The translations under genes and the position numbers were made by a program. A stretch of DNA of 64,000 nucleotides from Thermothelomyces thermophilus ATCC 42464. Its lineage: Eukaryota > Ascomycota > Sordariomycetes > Sordariales > Chaetomiaceae. Positions 10,892 to 22,210 of this stretch are shown in pieces. The first letter of the stretch is position 1; each line of letters starts with the position of its first letter. The notes below the pieces were generated by a model. That model ran no database searches and was not told the origin of the DNA. It was given only the letters and a program-made list of their open reading frames with translations. The DNA lies in NCBI RefSeq assembly GCF_000226095.1, contig NC_016473.1, positions 2,728,001 through 2,792,000 on the forward strand, written 5' to 3'.

Positions 10892-11160
10892 GGTAGCAGA
10901 GTTGATGATGCCGAGCTGTTGCGTCGGCGGCGGTAATGGCGGTTGGTCGGTACACGAGTTGCGTCGCGATACCAGGAGGAGCTCTTGTTGGCTTGGATGA
11001 TGCGGCCCCAGCCAACAAGGAAGAGTGGGGCGGTGAAGGCCGGCAGAAACCCCGATAAGCCGATGGGCTACAACCGTATGTACAGGGGTTATCGGAAATT
11101 TACAGGCCCCCTCCAGTCTGAGAGACGCAGCCAAGTGCAAGACCTGGCACAAGTTCAACA
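10892..11160. promoter_or_regulatory. Compact divergent promoter BIG1/RRP17
   Basis: Only 269 bp separate the two start codons, so core promoters and leaders of both genes must be packed or overlapping here. No specific motif is claimed. Confidence 0.5.
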
Positions 11161-11879
11161 ATGTTTGCACAACCGAGGATACGAAAGACGGCACCGCCGC
11201 CGCCAAAGAAGAGGAAGGTATCCCATGCGATTGAGGAAATTACCTTCGACAAAGCCGCTCGCGCGGAGTATCTTACGGGGTTCCGCAAGCGGAAGCAGGC
11301 GCGGATCAGGCATGCGCAGGAGATAGCGGAACAGAAAGCGCGGGAAGAGAGGATTGCGATTCGCAAGCAGGTAATTAGGTTTTTTTTTCCCCTTTTGGGG
11401 AGAGGGTCATACTGGCTCGTATGCTAATCAACTTGTTACAGATCAGAGAAGAGCGCAAGAAGGCCGTTGAAGATCACGTCCAGGCGATCAACAAAATCCT
11501 CCGGGAAGCCGAGTACGCGGGGACAGCGGATCAGAACGAGAAGGACTCCGAGGATGAGTGGGGAGGGTTCTCAGACAATGACGTTGCTGAGCCGCCGATT
11601 GACCTGGAGGAGGAATACATCGACGAGGACAAGTACACAACGGTCACCGTAGAGGCAGTCAATGTTGATCGTGATGGACTGCATAAACCCGAGCTCGGGC
11701 ATCCCTCCGACGGCGAGGAATCTGGGAAAGAGGAGGGTAGCGCAGAGCAAAACCTGCAGAAGGACGAAGTTAAACGTCCAAAGGAGCCCAAGAAGAAGAA
11801 AAAGAAGTTTCGGTATGGAAACAAGATTGAACGAGAGTTGGAAGCGCGGAAACAGAGGGCAAAGAGGAGGAAACGATAA
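11161..11879 (+). CDS. rrp17: RRP17/NOL12 family ribosomal RNA-processing protein
   Basis: Exons 11161-11370 and 11442-11879 with a 71-bp intron (CTAATCAAC-type branch) give 215 residues. Yeast Rrp17 is a nucleolar 5'-3' exonuclease acting in 5.8S/25S rRNA 5'-end maturation. Seen: the conserved N-terminal block ([20 protein letters not shown], about residues 24-43), a long basic coiled coil ([20 protein letters not shown]), an acidic middle ([20 protein letters not shown]) and a lysine-rich nucleolar-type tail ([20 protein letters not shown]). The start ATG at 11161 matches the family N-terminus. Confidence 0.9.
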
Positions 11880-12124
11880 TAATGCAGTTCAGCCCAAGGC
11901 ATTCCTTTAAAAGCCCGTCGTCACGAACCACTCCACACAACCCGGTTGGACAAGGAGGGGAATGTGGTCTCAGTGTTTCGCAACACTTTACCTGGACAGT
12001 GCTAAACGGCTGATACACCTCCAATCCTCCTCCATCGATGTGAGATGCCACACGTAAATATCTCGAATCCGTGCTAAAGAGATCGACGCAACGAAACCCG
12101 CATTCCGGCCAAGAAGCGCAATGC

Positions 12125-12893
12125 TTAGATGGTGTTGATCTCGTTCTGGAAGTCCTCCAGCTCCTTCTGCACGGCGGCGTACTTCCTGGCCATCTCCTCG
12201 TATTTGGCCTCCCACTGGTCGCGCTCCTGCTCGAGAGCCTGGACTTTCCGCTCGAAGTGCCCAGCCTTAACATCGGTCTGCCGCAGTCTGAGAAAGAGGC
12301 GGTCAGTAAGCGAGCTTGGGAGGAGTGGGGGATCTGCGCCGCAATCTTACTTCTCGTTGGCCTCCCGCAAAGTACGGTCTGCTTCCTCGGCCTCTTCCTC
12401 GAGAAGTTGGAGCCTTCGAGTCAGCGTTTCGTTCTGGGTTCCGTGCTGCTGGCCTTCACTGGCGGCGGCCTTGAGTTCCTTGACTTGAGCTTCGAGTTTG
12501 TCTACCTCCGCCTCAAGCACATTGTTCTTGTGCGTAAGAGAAATGATCTCCTGCTCCTTCTGCAGGTTCTCCTGCTCGAGCGTCTTGACTTTGTTCTGGA
12601 GCTCCTCAACCTTGCTGGCCGACTCCTCGGCCTCCAGGCGGAGCTGGTTCATTTTCTGCGATGCGTAACATCTAGTCAGCAACCCGAGCCATCTAACAAC
12701 CAGCACAAAAACAAGATGTGAATCGCATCTACCACCCGGAGATGCCAGATTCGTAGCGCCAACCCATCGAAAGGCTCGTCGCCGTGACGCGGTGCGCAGC
12801 ATCACCTCTTGAACCCAATGGTGGGGCCAAACAGGGGTCCAGCTCAGTTCCGGAGAAAAGGGGCAGGCAACTCACCTCCTTGATGCGATCCAT
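12125..12893 (-). CDS. tpm1: Tropomyosin
   Basis: Three exons, 12893-12876 (only six codons, MDRIKE), 12655-12351 and 12287-12125, with introns of 220 and 63 bp, give 161 residues, the usual size for filamentous fungi. It is an uninterrupted alpha-helical coiled coil (heptads from KMNQLRLEAEESASKVEELQ through EEEAEEADRTLREANEKLRQ) that polymerises along formin-made actin cables and is needed for polarised growth and the contractile ring. The tiny first exon is followed by a donor GTGAGT and a long first intron. Convergent with RRP17 and divergent from the securin-like gene. Confidence 0.94.
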
Positions 12894-13389
12894 TTTGTCG
12901 TCGATGGCAAGTATCAGAAGGGACTCGAATTACGGAGCAGATTAGCGGCTTCAGCTAGAACACGGTGGACGAGATGTCGCAGGTCGTGGTTGGAGGTTGG
13001 GGGTTTGGGTGAAGAAGAAGTCGGTGGATGCGAACGGGCAGGTGTTGGTGGAGCTAATGAAGACCAGCAGGCTGCCCCTCATCAGAACGGCGGTGTTTCC
13101 ATTTGCTGCGGCGGGTCGGTCGCAAGTCACTTGTCTGATTGACCAGAGCCGTCCGGCTAATGGTGGGGTTGCTTGCAGCTGGGGCGCCAGTTGCTTCGCA
13201 AGACCCGGGTTGCTGTGCCAACGCGACACTAGTCAGCGCCCTTTCCGAAACGGGCCCAACCACGCGCCGCCGCGATTCCTGTTCCCTGTGCGTTGAATTG
13301 ACCAATCTGCAGCACCCAGGACTGGTCATCCACTCTTTGATATCGACACGGAACTGCCATCTGGGAGGCTATCCCAGAGTCTCGCAGCG
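12894..13389. other. Divergent promoter region tropomyosin/securin-like gene
   Basis: 496 bp; no gene recognised. Leaders of two genes tied to cell division start from here. Confidence 0.45.
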
Positions 13390-14800
13390 ATGCTGGCCGC
13401 TCATCACGACCAGGAAAACATCTACACCCAACAGGCCACCGCCTCGAAGCAGCAATTGCAAGCCAAGACCCCCGGAGTTCGCTACCCGAAGACCCCCCTC
13501 AAGGTTCCGCTTAACGACGAGAACAAGAATCACGGGTTTCAGGGCAAAGGTGTTTTACAGGGTAAAGGGCACAATGAGAACACTCTCACAGTTGGTAAGG
13601 GAGCCGACACCCTCGGCAAGTCTGGCAAGATTGGGATGGTGACGCCGGCCGGTGAGTCCTTCCACGCCCGGTTGATTGTTTCTTTCCTAACGGAACCCAG
13701 CTCCAAGAACTGGCCGTGCGCCTCTCGGAAACAAGACCACCAACGCGAAGGCCAGGGCAACACACCAGACTCCCGGGACCAAAGCCGTCGCCCGCGACCT
13801 GGAAAAAAACGCCTCCAAGCCAATTGCCATTGTCAAGCCGAACCCCTCTGCACCCCAGGCCGAATCTTCGAAGCTTGCGGTCCATACCGACAAGGATCCA
13901 CTTAAGGAGGAGGATATTGAATACGCCCCACCCAAGCCGAAGGATCTCCCTTACGAATCCGACGTATTTCCCGACGGTGTCTTGACCTTTGAGGGGTTGA
14001 AGCCCGAGAACTTGTTCAAGGGCTACTACCAGTATTACTTCAACCGCGTGGACGACGAAGGCAAGACAGCGGTGGAGCGGGACATGGAAGAGCGGCAGAA
14101 GCGAAGCTTTGAGCGTGGTGAAGAGCAGATCCGGAGGGACATGGACGAGTTTATATGGAATGTCGGCGACATTCCCGAAGGCAAGAATCTGTTGAAACAA
14201 AACGTCGGGGTGCCATCTGGCGCCACAGCGACATTCGGCAATAAGGTGACGCGTTTGGCGCCCAAACAGCCGTCGACGCTCGCATCCAGGAAAGCAGCAG
14301 CCGCTCTGGCAATGCCCGCTACCTCATCCGCCGTTTCGCAAGCGAGGTCGACCAGGACAGCCGCTCCTTCTGCCGCCAAGGCACCGACAAAAGGATTTCT
14401 GCTGCCAAAGCGGAAGCCCTTGCAACCGGTCTCCCAGCCCACCACCATTCCGGTCCGGGAACGGGCGCCTGCCGTCGCAGCTTCGCGCAGCACTCTAGGG
14501 TACAACAAAGGCCGGTCGGTATCCTCTGCTGTCAACGGAACCAGCAGCGCCGCGACCGCCCGCCAGCTCCAGGGCCAGGCAGGTGGCAAGCCTCGCACAT
14601 TGGTGCGATCTGCCAGCACAGCATCCTCCAGCTCTGATACCACCATCACACCCGCCCGTTTCGCCCAGTCATCAGAGACGAAGAAGCCGGATTTCCTGTC
14701 CATCTTCGACGGGGAGGACGAGGAGGATACCTTGGGCGGAGGAATGCCGCCCATGGATGATGACAATGATGATTTCCAGCTGACAGTCAAGTTTGAGTGA
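13390..14800 (+). CDS. Securin-like protein (Pds1/Cut2-type separase inhibitor candidate)
   Basis: Exons 13390-13651 and 13701-14800 with a 49-bp intron (TCCTAAC branch) give 453 residues. I know it as a conserved ascomycete protein without a firm name. Three features suggest securin. There is a canonical destruction box RAPLGNKTTN at residues 93-102 (RxxLxxxxN) and a KEN-like 'DQENIY' at residues 7-12. The motif DIEYAPPKPKDLPYE at 159-173 resembles the pseudosubstrate of yeast Pds1 (DIEIAPQ...LPY), which plugs separase. The rest is disordered: a basic N-terminus with TPGVRYPKTPLKVPLNDEN, a middle with LKPENLFKGYYQYYF, and an acidic C-terminal end (DGEDEEDTLGGGMPPMDDDN). Securin would hold separase inactive until APC/C destroys it at anaphase. 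The function is inference; the gene model is solid. Confidence 0.8.
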
Positions 14801-15935
14801 AATGGGGGTTGGGACAGGATTATCACTATGCGGGAAAGTCCGCAGGCGTTGGGTTCAGGGCGTTATCGAAGTTGTAGACATATTCTTCTCCTATTCTTGG
14901 TCGGAAATGGTTTCACACTCATGGGAGGCAGTCGTCCCTTTACGTCTTTCTTTTTCGTTAGCAGCAATTCACTAGGAGCCGCAAGCCGTTGTTCGAACTG
15001 TCAGCGAGCAGCGACTGGATAGGCGCGGTGGCAGCGATAGCGGGAGAAGCAGAAACCAAAGGCATTGCTTCGTTATTGATTGTGTTATTAAGGATGAGTT
15101 ACACATCGGTTAGGTGCGATATCGAGATTGGACAACCAAGCAGTTTGTGTCGGCTGTGGCGTGAATCACTTCGGTTTTTCTTTCTTTTTCTTTTTTTTCC
15201 GGCAGTCTAGTGCATGAAGCTGTTAATCTGTACTTGATAGTCTGCAGACGCCTCCTGTACTCCGTGACATACGGATTACAGTGTGTACTTGTACATACAT
15301 ACAGTACATTGTTGGCGAAGGTCAGTGTAATCCGGACTATGTAAGGTACCTTGTGGAATCGTCAAGATGCCGCAACAAGACAGAAGCCCCTCATTGGGTG
15401 ACGCAAGCTCCCCCAGCCTCCTTTTCATATTCTCGGTCTCCATTCAAGCCACTGCACATAAGCATTGAATGGCGCCCGGGCCACCTTGGCACTGGCAACG
15501 CCAACCCAAGTTGGGTTTAGCGACACAATGGCAAGTCGCGACTTCACACGAGCTGGCGGATCCTTTAACTCTCAACTTCAATCAAGGCCGGCAGATACGC
15601 TCAATCTTTGATTTGGGCTCTTGGAGCCTCTTTTCTCTGAACAGACCAAAAAGTGACGATTGTCGCGCACATCCCCACCGCATTGTGGTGCCTTTTCCCT
15701 TCTCTTTTCTAACGCTCAGCCGCTTTTGCGACCGCTCTTAACCCACGGCGCAGCCCTGCGACGGGCCGCTTTGCTTGTCGGCAGAAGCCTTGTCGCGTGC
15801 ACGGCACATGAATCGTCCTGCATCCACCGCAGCCCAGATCTGTCGACCCCCAATGTATCGGGACTCCTGTCATCGCCGGAACTAGAAACCATGGTTGGAG
15901 GATACTGGGAGCGGTACTAGTCACCCCTTCTCGCC
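14801..15935. other. 1.1-kb gap before SET1
   Basis: Same-strand spacer with the 3' end of the securin-like gene and the SET1 promoter/leader. Pyrimidine-rich stretch at about 15173-15200 and short TACATACATACAGTAC repeats at about 15292-15307. No gene recognised. Confidence 0.45.
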
Positions 15936-18900
15936 ATGACTCGTCCAGCTGGTGCGAGTTTCGCCCAGTTTTTCCCTGACGCGCCCCGGGAACGCGAGAG
16001 GGCGAGAATGAAAGCGCAGGAATCCCCGTCGGCTCACCCTGGCGAAGCCAATCAACAGCGCACCCCCCTCAACCCTTCGGCGTCTTCTCATAGTGACGAA
16101 GGGCCTCGTACTGGCTTCGCATCGAGATCCCACCTCAATGGCACCGGTCCTCATACTGCACACCCTCCGACGGAAGACATCGAGTCGCTCACCGGAGATA
16201 CGATCAACACCGGCGGGTCGGCCAGCTCCCATACCAGCGCAAGCTCCTCGGTCTTTAGTGCTGCGGCGCGGCCGAGCGCACCGGGCGCTGTGAAACTCCC
16301 ACATACCCAACCCACCCCGCCTACCGCCATCACCTCACCGTCGTCATACCTATCTACAACTGTCCCTGCCAAGGCGCAGCCGACCACTCCTTGCCGTGCC
16401 GACGGAGTAGAGGGACCCGTACCGATGCCTAGCGGATCTGTCCCTGACGCCCCGGCTATCGAACGCGTGCCTGCACGAGACCCCTCTCGCTCGATCAAAT
16501 GCGTAAAGCGCACGTATGATCCTCTTCTGGATACATCGCTTTCCAGCTCCGAGAAGAGAAAGGCGAAACCGATATACAAAGAGTTTGGATTGGTATGTAC
16601 ATATGCTTGATAATCTCACACTGAGGGGGGAGCGTCATCTCGATTCTGAGTCAGTTGGCTAATGCTGTGCATAGGACGACGAAGATGACGCTCCCCCCTC
16701 AGATCCCCGCCTAGCAAAAGGCGGTCGGCTCAACTACATCAATGTCGACTTCCACCTTCCGAAGGCCCGGTTGCGCCATGCGCCCTACAATCTCAAGCCG
16801 TACAAGTATGATCCGAAGACGTCTTGCGGGCCTGGGCCTCCCACCCAGATCGTCGTCACCGGGTTCAACCCCCTGATTGCGTTCTCCAAGGTTACTGCCA
16901 TCTTTGCCTCTTTTGGCGAGATCGCCGAGAGCAGCAACAAGATGCACCCAGACACCGGGAGTTACTTAGGTTTCGCTACCTTTCGTTATCGGGATTCGAA
17001 ACCACACCGCTCACGTCCGTTCCCGATCTCCGCTGCCGACGCAGCGCAGCGCGCCATTCGAGCCATGCACGGGAAGCGGATAGAGGCCAACACAGTCCGT
17101 GTTGAGTACGATCCAGAGGGCAAGAAGAGCTCCCGCATGCTGGAGGAGGCCCTGAAGAAGGAAAATGAGGCGTCGCACAATGCGGCCGAGCCGAAGATTC
17201 CCACGGGCCCAAAACCCAAAGACATCATTCCCGGCCCCCCTCCGACCGCGCCCAAGGGCCCTGCGGCGCACCGTGGTAGCCTAATCAATGTCCAGGGAGT
17301 CTGGGTGCCGAAGCCGAGGCTGGATACAATCATCGAAACTGAACCCATCGCGAATCAACTCAAGCACGACCCGTACATATTCGTAGCCCACGAGCATGTC
17401 CCCGTCATGCCGACCACCATCGCCCATATGAAGCGGCGTCTTAAAACGTTCATGTTTGAGGACATTCGGGCGGACAGGACGGGCTATTATATTATCTTTC
17501 GCGATTCGGGATTCGGCCGCTCCGAGGCCGAACGATGCTTTCGGTCAGCGAATCACACCACTTTCTTTACCTACACCATGGTCATGGACCTCCACGTCCA
17601 CGGAACCCTCGGCAAGGCGTCACGTCCCGTCGATACTCGGCGGCGTAGTCGCACCCCAGACCGGAGACACGGTGAGGACACCCGATCGTATCGTGAACAT
17701 GATCGCAGCAGGCGCGAAGAAGAGCGGGCAAGGCGCGAGGAAGAGCGAGCCAGGCGCGAGGAACAAGAGCGTCGCCGGCGGGAGGAAGAAGCGGACCTCG
17801 AGGAGGAGAAGCGACAGCGCGCCAAGAACTTTGACCCGGTGCTGGAGGCCACCGACGTGGTTCTGCGCGAGATGAAGGAACAGCTGATCAAACACATCCG
17901 TACCAAGATCGCGGCACCGGCGCTCTTCAACTTCCTCGACCCTGTCAATCACATAGCCAAGCGGCGCCAGCTAAACCTCGAAGACCCCCAGAACGCCGGA
18001 CTTCCCCCTATCTTGCTTGATGACTTCGAGGACAGGTCTCCGGTTGGGACTCCGAATTCCAGGGCAGATCCCATAGAACGGCGAACCGCCCGTCTCGACG
18101 TGTCCACCCTGCCTCGTATCCGCAAGGTCAAGAATGCCGGACTGAATGCGCGAAAGCACGGCTTCAACGACCCATTTGCGCGGAATCGGCCCGCCGCCAG
18201 GCGCACAGCCTTCCGGTCTCTGCATTACCGGCTGAGGAGCGACAGCGAGGGCGAGTCCGATGATGAGGCTGAGAATACGACGCTGTTCGGCAGAGACACG
18301 GAAGAGCCCGAGTCTCGACCTCGGAGCCGGATGAGCTCAGATTTTGAGGCCGAAAAAGACGAGTTTGCAACCTGGGGACCTGGCGAGGATGACTCCATGA
18401 CGGAGGCCAGCTTTGCGCTGGGTGATGGCTCCGGGCTACCCAAGAAGCGGAAACTTGACCTTCAGGTCGAAACGGCCATCAAACGGCAGAAGAAGACAGA
18501 CGAGGAGCTGTTCGGAATCACCATTGACCGTATCGAGACCGAGTTTCCGTCGAGGGAAGCCTCCGAAGACACCTTGGTTCGCGATGCCGAGGCTGCTGAG
18601 GAGAAGGACACCGACGGCTCCCGATTGCCGACACCTTTACCTCAAGGAGCCAAGGCCAGGAAGAAGGCGCCCGCCAAGCCCAAAAAGAAGTCCAAGAAGC
18701 AGCTCTTTGAGGAGAGGGAAGCCCTCAAACGGCAGCAGCAGGAGATCTACGAGAGGGAAGCGGAGGCCCGGCGGTCGGAAGATGTGGACGAGGCCAAACC
18801 GACGCCCGAGTCGGAGGCTGAGCTCAAGAAACCCGGAGCGGAAGAAGAGAAGGCAGATCTGGACGAGAATATGTATCCATCAGAGAAAGTTTCGGCTCTC

Positions 18901-19954
18901 GAGCTTCCACAGGATTTCCGGTTCGATGTGGCAACGTTGGAGGAGCTGGCGCTCGGAGAGGCCGATCAGCCAGATCTTGCAAAGCTCCAAAAGAAGTTTG
19001 GTCGTGGGAAGCTCGAAGACCCTGAGCTGTGGTTGTGGAGGCGGAACCGCATCCGGGAGCTGAACTCGGCTGACGGGACGTCGAAAAATCCGGTTCGCAT
19101 TGAGGGCTACTATGTCCCGAACCCCACTGGCTGCGCCCGAACCGAAGGAGTCAAGAAGATTCTCAACTCGGAGAAGTCCAAGTACCTCCCCCATCATCTC
19201 AAAGTCAAGAAGGCCAGGGAGGAGCGTCAGGCGCAGAACGGCAAGAGCGCAAAAGATTCTGTTCTGGCCGCGGCCGAGGCCGCCCGACTGGCAGCCGAGA
19301 GCCTTGTCGCCAAGGGCAACTCGCGCGCCAACCGTGCAAACAACCGCCGGTTCGTCGCCGACCTGAATGACCAGAGAAAGACGCTCGGCCAGGATTCGGA
19401 CGTCTTGCGGTTCAACCAGCTCAAGAAGCGGAAGAAACCGGTCAAGTTCGCGCGATCGGCGATCCACAACTGGGGCCTATACGCGATGGAGAACATCCCC
19501 AAGGACGACATGATCATCGAGTACGTGGGTGAGGAGGTTCGGCAACAAATCGCCGAGCTTCGGGAGCACAGGTACCTCAAGAGCGGCATCGGCAGCAGTT
19601 ATCTCTTCCGAATCGACGACAACACCGTCATCGACGCGACCAAGAAGGGCGGCATCGCGCGGTTTATCAACCATAGCTGCATGCCCAACTGCACGGCCAA
19701 GATCATCAAGGTGGAAGGCAGCAAGCGGATCGTCATCTACGCGCTCCGAGACATTGCGCAGAGTAAGTTTCCGCCTCCCCCCCTCTCCCATCTTGCGTGC
19801 ATTTTTGTCATATTGGACACGTCGACTGACACCAGTCATCAATTGAACAGACGAGGAGTTGACGTACGACTACAAGTTCGAGCGCGAGCTTGGCAGTACA
19901 GACCGCATCCCCTGCCTGTGCGGGACGGCCGCGTGCAAGGGCTTCCTCAACTGA
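15936..19954 (+). CDS. set1: SET1, histone H3-Lys4 methyltransferase (COMPASS catalytic subunit)
   Basis: Exons 15936-16592, 16675-19762 and 19851-19954 give 1282 residues. It catalyses mono- to trimethylation of H3K4 from S-adenosylmethionine within COMPASS. Domains: an N-terminal disordered part; an RRM at about 278-366 ([20 protein letters not shown]...); the Set1-associated fold at about 440-530; a charged R/E-rich coiled region (residues about 560-610); an N-SET-type region near 1110; and a C-terminal SET domain at about 1142-1282 with [20 protein letters not shown], the [11 protein letters not shown] motif, an ELTYDYKF segment and a post-[16 protein letters not shown]. The start [13 protein letters not shown] matches family N-termini. 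Oddity: intron 1 and the start of exon 2 contain a perfect 20-bp inverted repeat (separate entry). Confidence 0.96.
16621..16702 (+). promoter_or_regulatory. Predicted hairpin spanning the 3' splice site of SET1 intron 1
   Basis: Positions 16621-16640 (in the intron) and 16683-16702 (in exon 2) are exact reverse complements over 20 bases, including a run of six G paired with six C. The 42-base loop holds the CTAAT branch-like site (about 16660), the acceptor CATAG at 16670-16674 and the first exon bases. A stem this GC-rich should be very stable in the pre-mRNA and could present or hide the splice site. The complementarity is seen directly; any role is inference. Confidence 0.7.
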
Positions 19955-21298
19955 GTGCCGGGACAGTTCCTGCCAGCCATACATACCTGCCTTAGAACCT
20001 GTAATGTTTGCCTGTTTGTGTTACCACTACACACTTCACGGGACTACCTTGTTTGGCGGCTTGCGACGACCTTGGGGGCCCTGGGGTTAGGAAAGCCGTT
20101 GCGATGTGTGTTCGGCCGCGCGCCGGATCAGGTCTAGGCGAGCTTGCTTGCAAGGTGACCGTGGCCCGGAAAGAGTACCGGGCGTTTCAAGTAATTTACA
20201 CTGCCCCATGCGGAGTAACGAAGGGAAGGATTCATGGCCGCGCCTCCGTGCGATTGAATGCAGGATGACGGGAGGGAGTGAGTGCCGGTTGGGCAGGTGG
20301 TGATTTGTCTCTCTTTTGCCGCCCATCTTGAGTCGAGGGGCGGCAGAACGGAGGAGGCTTGCTGACTAGACGGGCTCCGATTTTGATCAGCGGAGTATCC
20401 ACAGCACAATTTTACCACGTAGTCTTTTCCACATGTTTGGTTGATGGTTGTTGTGCTTGGATTGTGTGGTTGTGGGTTGAGAAACCAGGCACCTCTCACC
20501 TGGGTGGGCTGTCGAGCGACTGATGAACCCTTATTTACTGTACATGGCGTTGGTGGACGGGGGAAAAAGAAACGAGAGAGAGTTGAGTTCGTCGGTCATG
20601 TAAAGCATGTTGGTGTTTGTGTGTGGCTTAGATGGTTGACCTGTACTGGTAGACCGGTTGAGGTGATCTTCATAGTATCTTCTGATAGACTCGGCAAAGG
20701 TGAAAATTGCCTTGGACGTTTAGTCCGTCCTTGTCTGAATGGTCTAATAACTCTTGGGCTAATTAAAGAATGGACCGTCCACTCAACGAAGAATCCCAAG
20801 CGCATTCTTCCCGTGAGACTGCGCGAGAGCACCCGACATTGAAGCCCAGGCCTCCGCAGGCATCAACGTTGGTCGGTGGTGGAGGGCTAATTACCTATTA
20901 CGAATACCTATTAGGGTAGGGTGCGGATCATTTGGAGGTTGGCACCAACGAGTTCGTGATGATGCTGTTCTTTCTTTGTTCTTTCTTTTTATTTTTTATC
21001 TTGTTTTTAATTCATCTTTCCCCATTTTCCCGTTCCTTTCTTTCTTTTTCTTTTAAAAAAACATTGCAAGTGACATGGCCAAGTTCTGTAAATGTTCTTC
21101 ACAGGGACTGCTTTCGTTTCTGTTCAGCCATACGCAGTCACCCTGGAGAATCTGACACTTTACGAACTATCTTGGCAGGCATCAAGCCTTCGTCGTTGAA
21201 CCAACGATGCGGCACAGACTCGGCTTTGATTTAAGCCACTCCGTACATACGTGCGTTGTTTCGCTTGCCGAGAACTGATGGCAACAGTAGCAGCCGAA

Positions 21299-21392
21299 TG
21301 CTTCCCTACATATGACCTAGGTAGGGAAGCAACGACCTACCTTAGCCTACCCTGGTAGGTAGGTACTTACTTCACTTAGCTACCTACCTACC
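21299..21392. repeat. Inverted repeats of CCTA/TAGG type
   Basis: An 11-bp stem pairs 21299-21309 with 21321-21331 (loop 11). A 12-bp stem pairs 21354-21365 (GGTAGGTAGGTA) with 21381-21392 (loop 15). Both are exact. They lie about 0.8-0.9 kb upstream of VMA1. Confidence 0.75.
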
Positions 21393-21524
21393 TTAGAAAG
21401 TGAGGCAAGAATACTCCCTAAGGTATTCCGCACTTGCTAATGGTAGCGAATGCGTGCAGTTTCGTGCATGTAATAATGAGGGTTCAGAGGATAAACACCC
21501 TGCTTACGCTACATACCTACCTAA

Positions 21525-21564
21525 GGTATGTATGTATGTAGGTAGGTAGGTAGGTAGGTAGGTA
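21525..21564 (+). repeat. TATG/TAGG tetranucleotide microsatellite
   Basis: About three TATG units run into about six TAGG units. Immediately downstream, GTACAGTAC (21562-21570) and GTACTGTAC (21583-21591) form another exact inverted repeat. Confidence 0.8.
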
Positions 21565-22210
21565 CAGTACATACCTACAATGGTACTGTACTTGACTTCC
21601 CCTGCCCAGAAACCACTCAAAAACATCCGGAGCGGGACCAGCGCCATGGAACCGAAAGACAGTGCGTATGTACGCCCCCGTCTCTTCAGCAATCCGTTCC
21701 CAGGTTCCTATTGAACCGGGCCGCTTGGCTGATGGCGCATGCAAACCTAGATGAGTGCTACTGATTCGACCGTCACTCTGCTATCGCACTTCGCGCGCGG
21801 ATTAATCGGTGCCTTGAATGCAGGTGGGATTGCGGCCGCGTTTGAGGGCGCGGCCGTCGCTAGTTGACCTGTTGGTTCGAGCTGGAGGCGGCACTGGTAG
21901 CCAGTCTCGGTCGGCGGGCGACCCGCCGCCCACAGCACCCGCAAAAGGAACGCCCGCTGCATCATCGCCTCCACTCTTCTCGGCGGGCACCGCCCCGGGA
22001 TCCCACCGGGACCTGGAGCTTCTCGCTGGCGTCCTGGAACAAGCCGCAAACCTCCCACTTCCACCGTCGCCCGACATACCACCCCTCTGCGCGTCTGCCC
22101 CGCCATCGCCGACGCCCATTCCGAACAGCAACCCTTCGATTGTCATTAACCCTGCACCTGCATCTGCTCCCTCCGACGCCGCTGCCACTGCAATTGCGTC
22201 GTCGCCCAGC

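Larger units (their letters stand above)
19955..22210. other. 2.3-kb gap SET1-VMA1 with CCTA-type repeats
   Basis: No convincing protein gene. The left half holds the SET1 3' end and weak scattered frames. A pyrimidine-rich stretch lies at about 20960-21060. From about 21299 to 21591 there is a cluster of CCTA/TAGG repeats and inverted repeats (separate entries). From 21818 an open frame leads in frame into the VMA1 start codon. Confidence 0.5.

Noticed and set aside
13539-14200. Minus-strand frames of 94 and 204 codons
   Set aside because: They lie opposite the securin-like gene, whose own frame has a proper intron and conserved motifs.
21299-21591. CRISPR array
   Set aside because: The repeats are tetranucleotide low complexity without uniform spacers, and the organism is a fungus.
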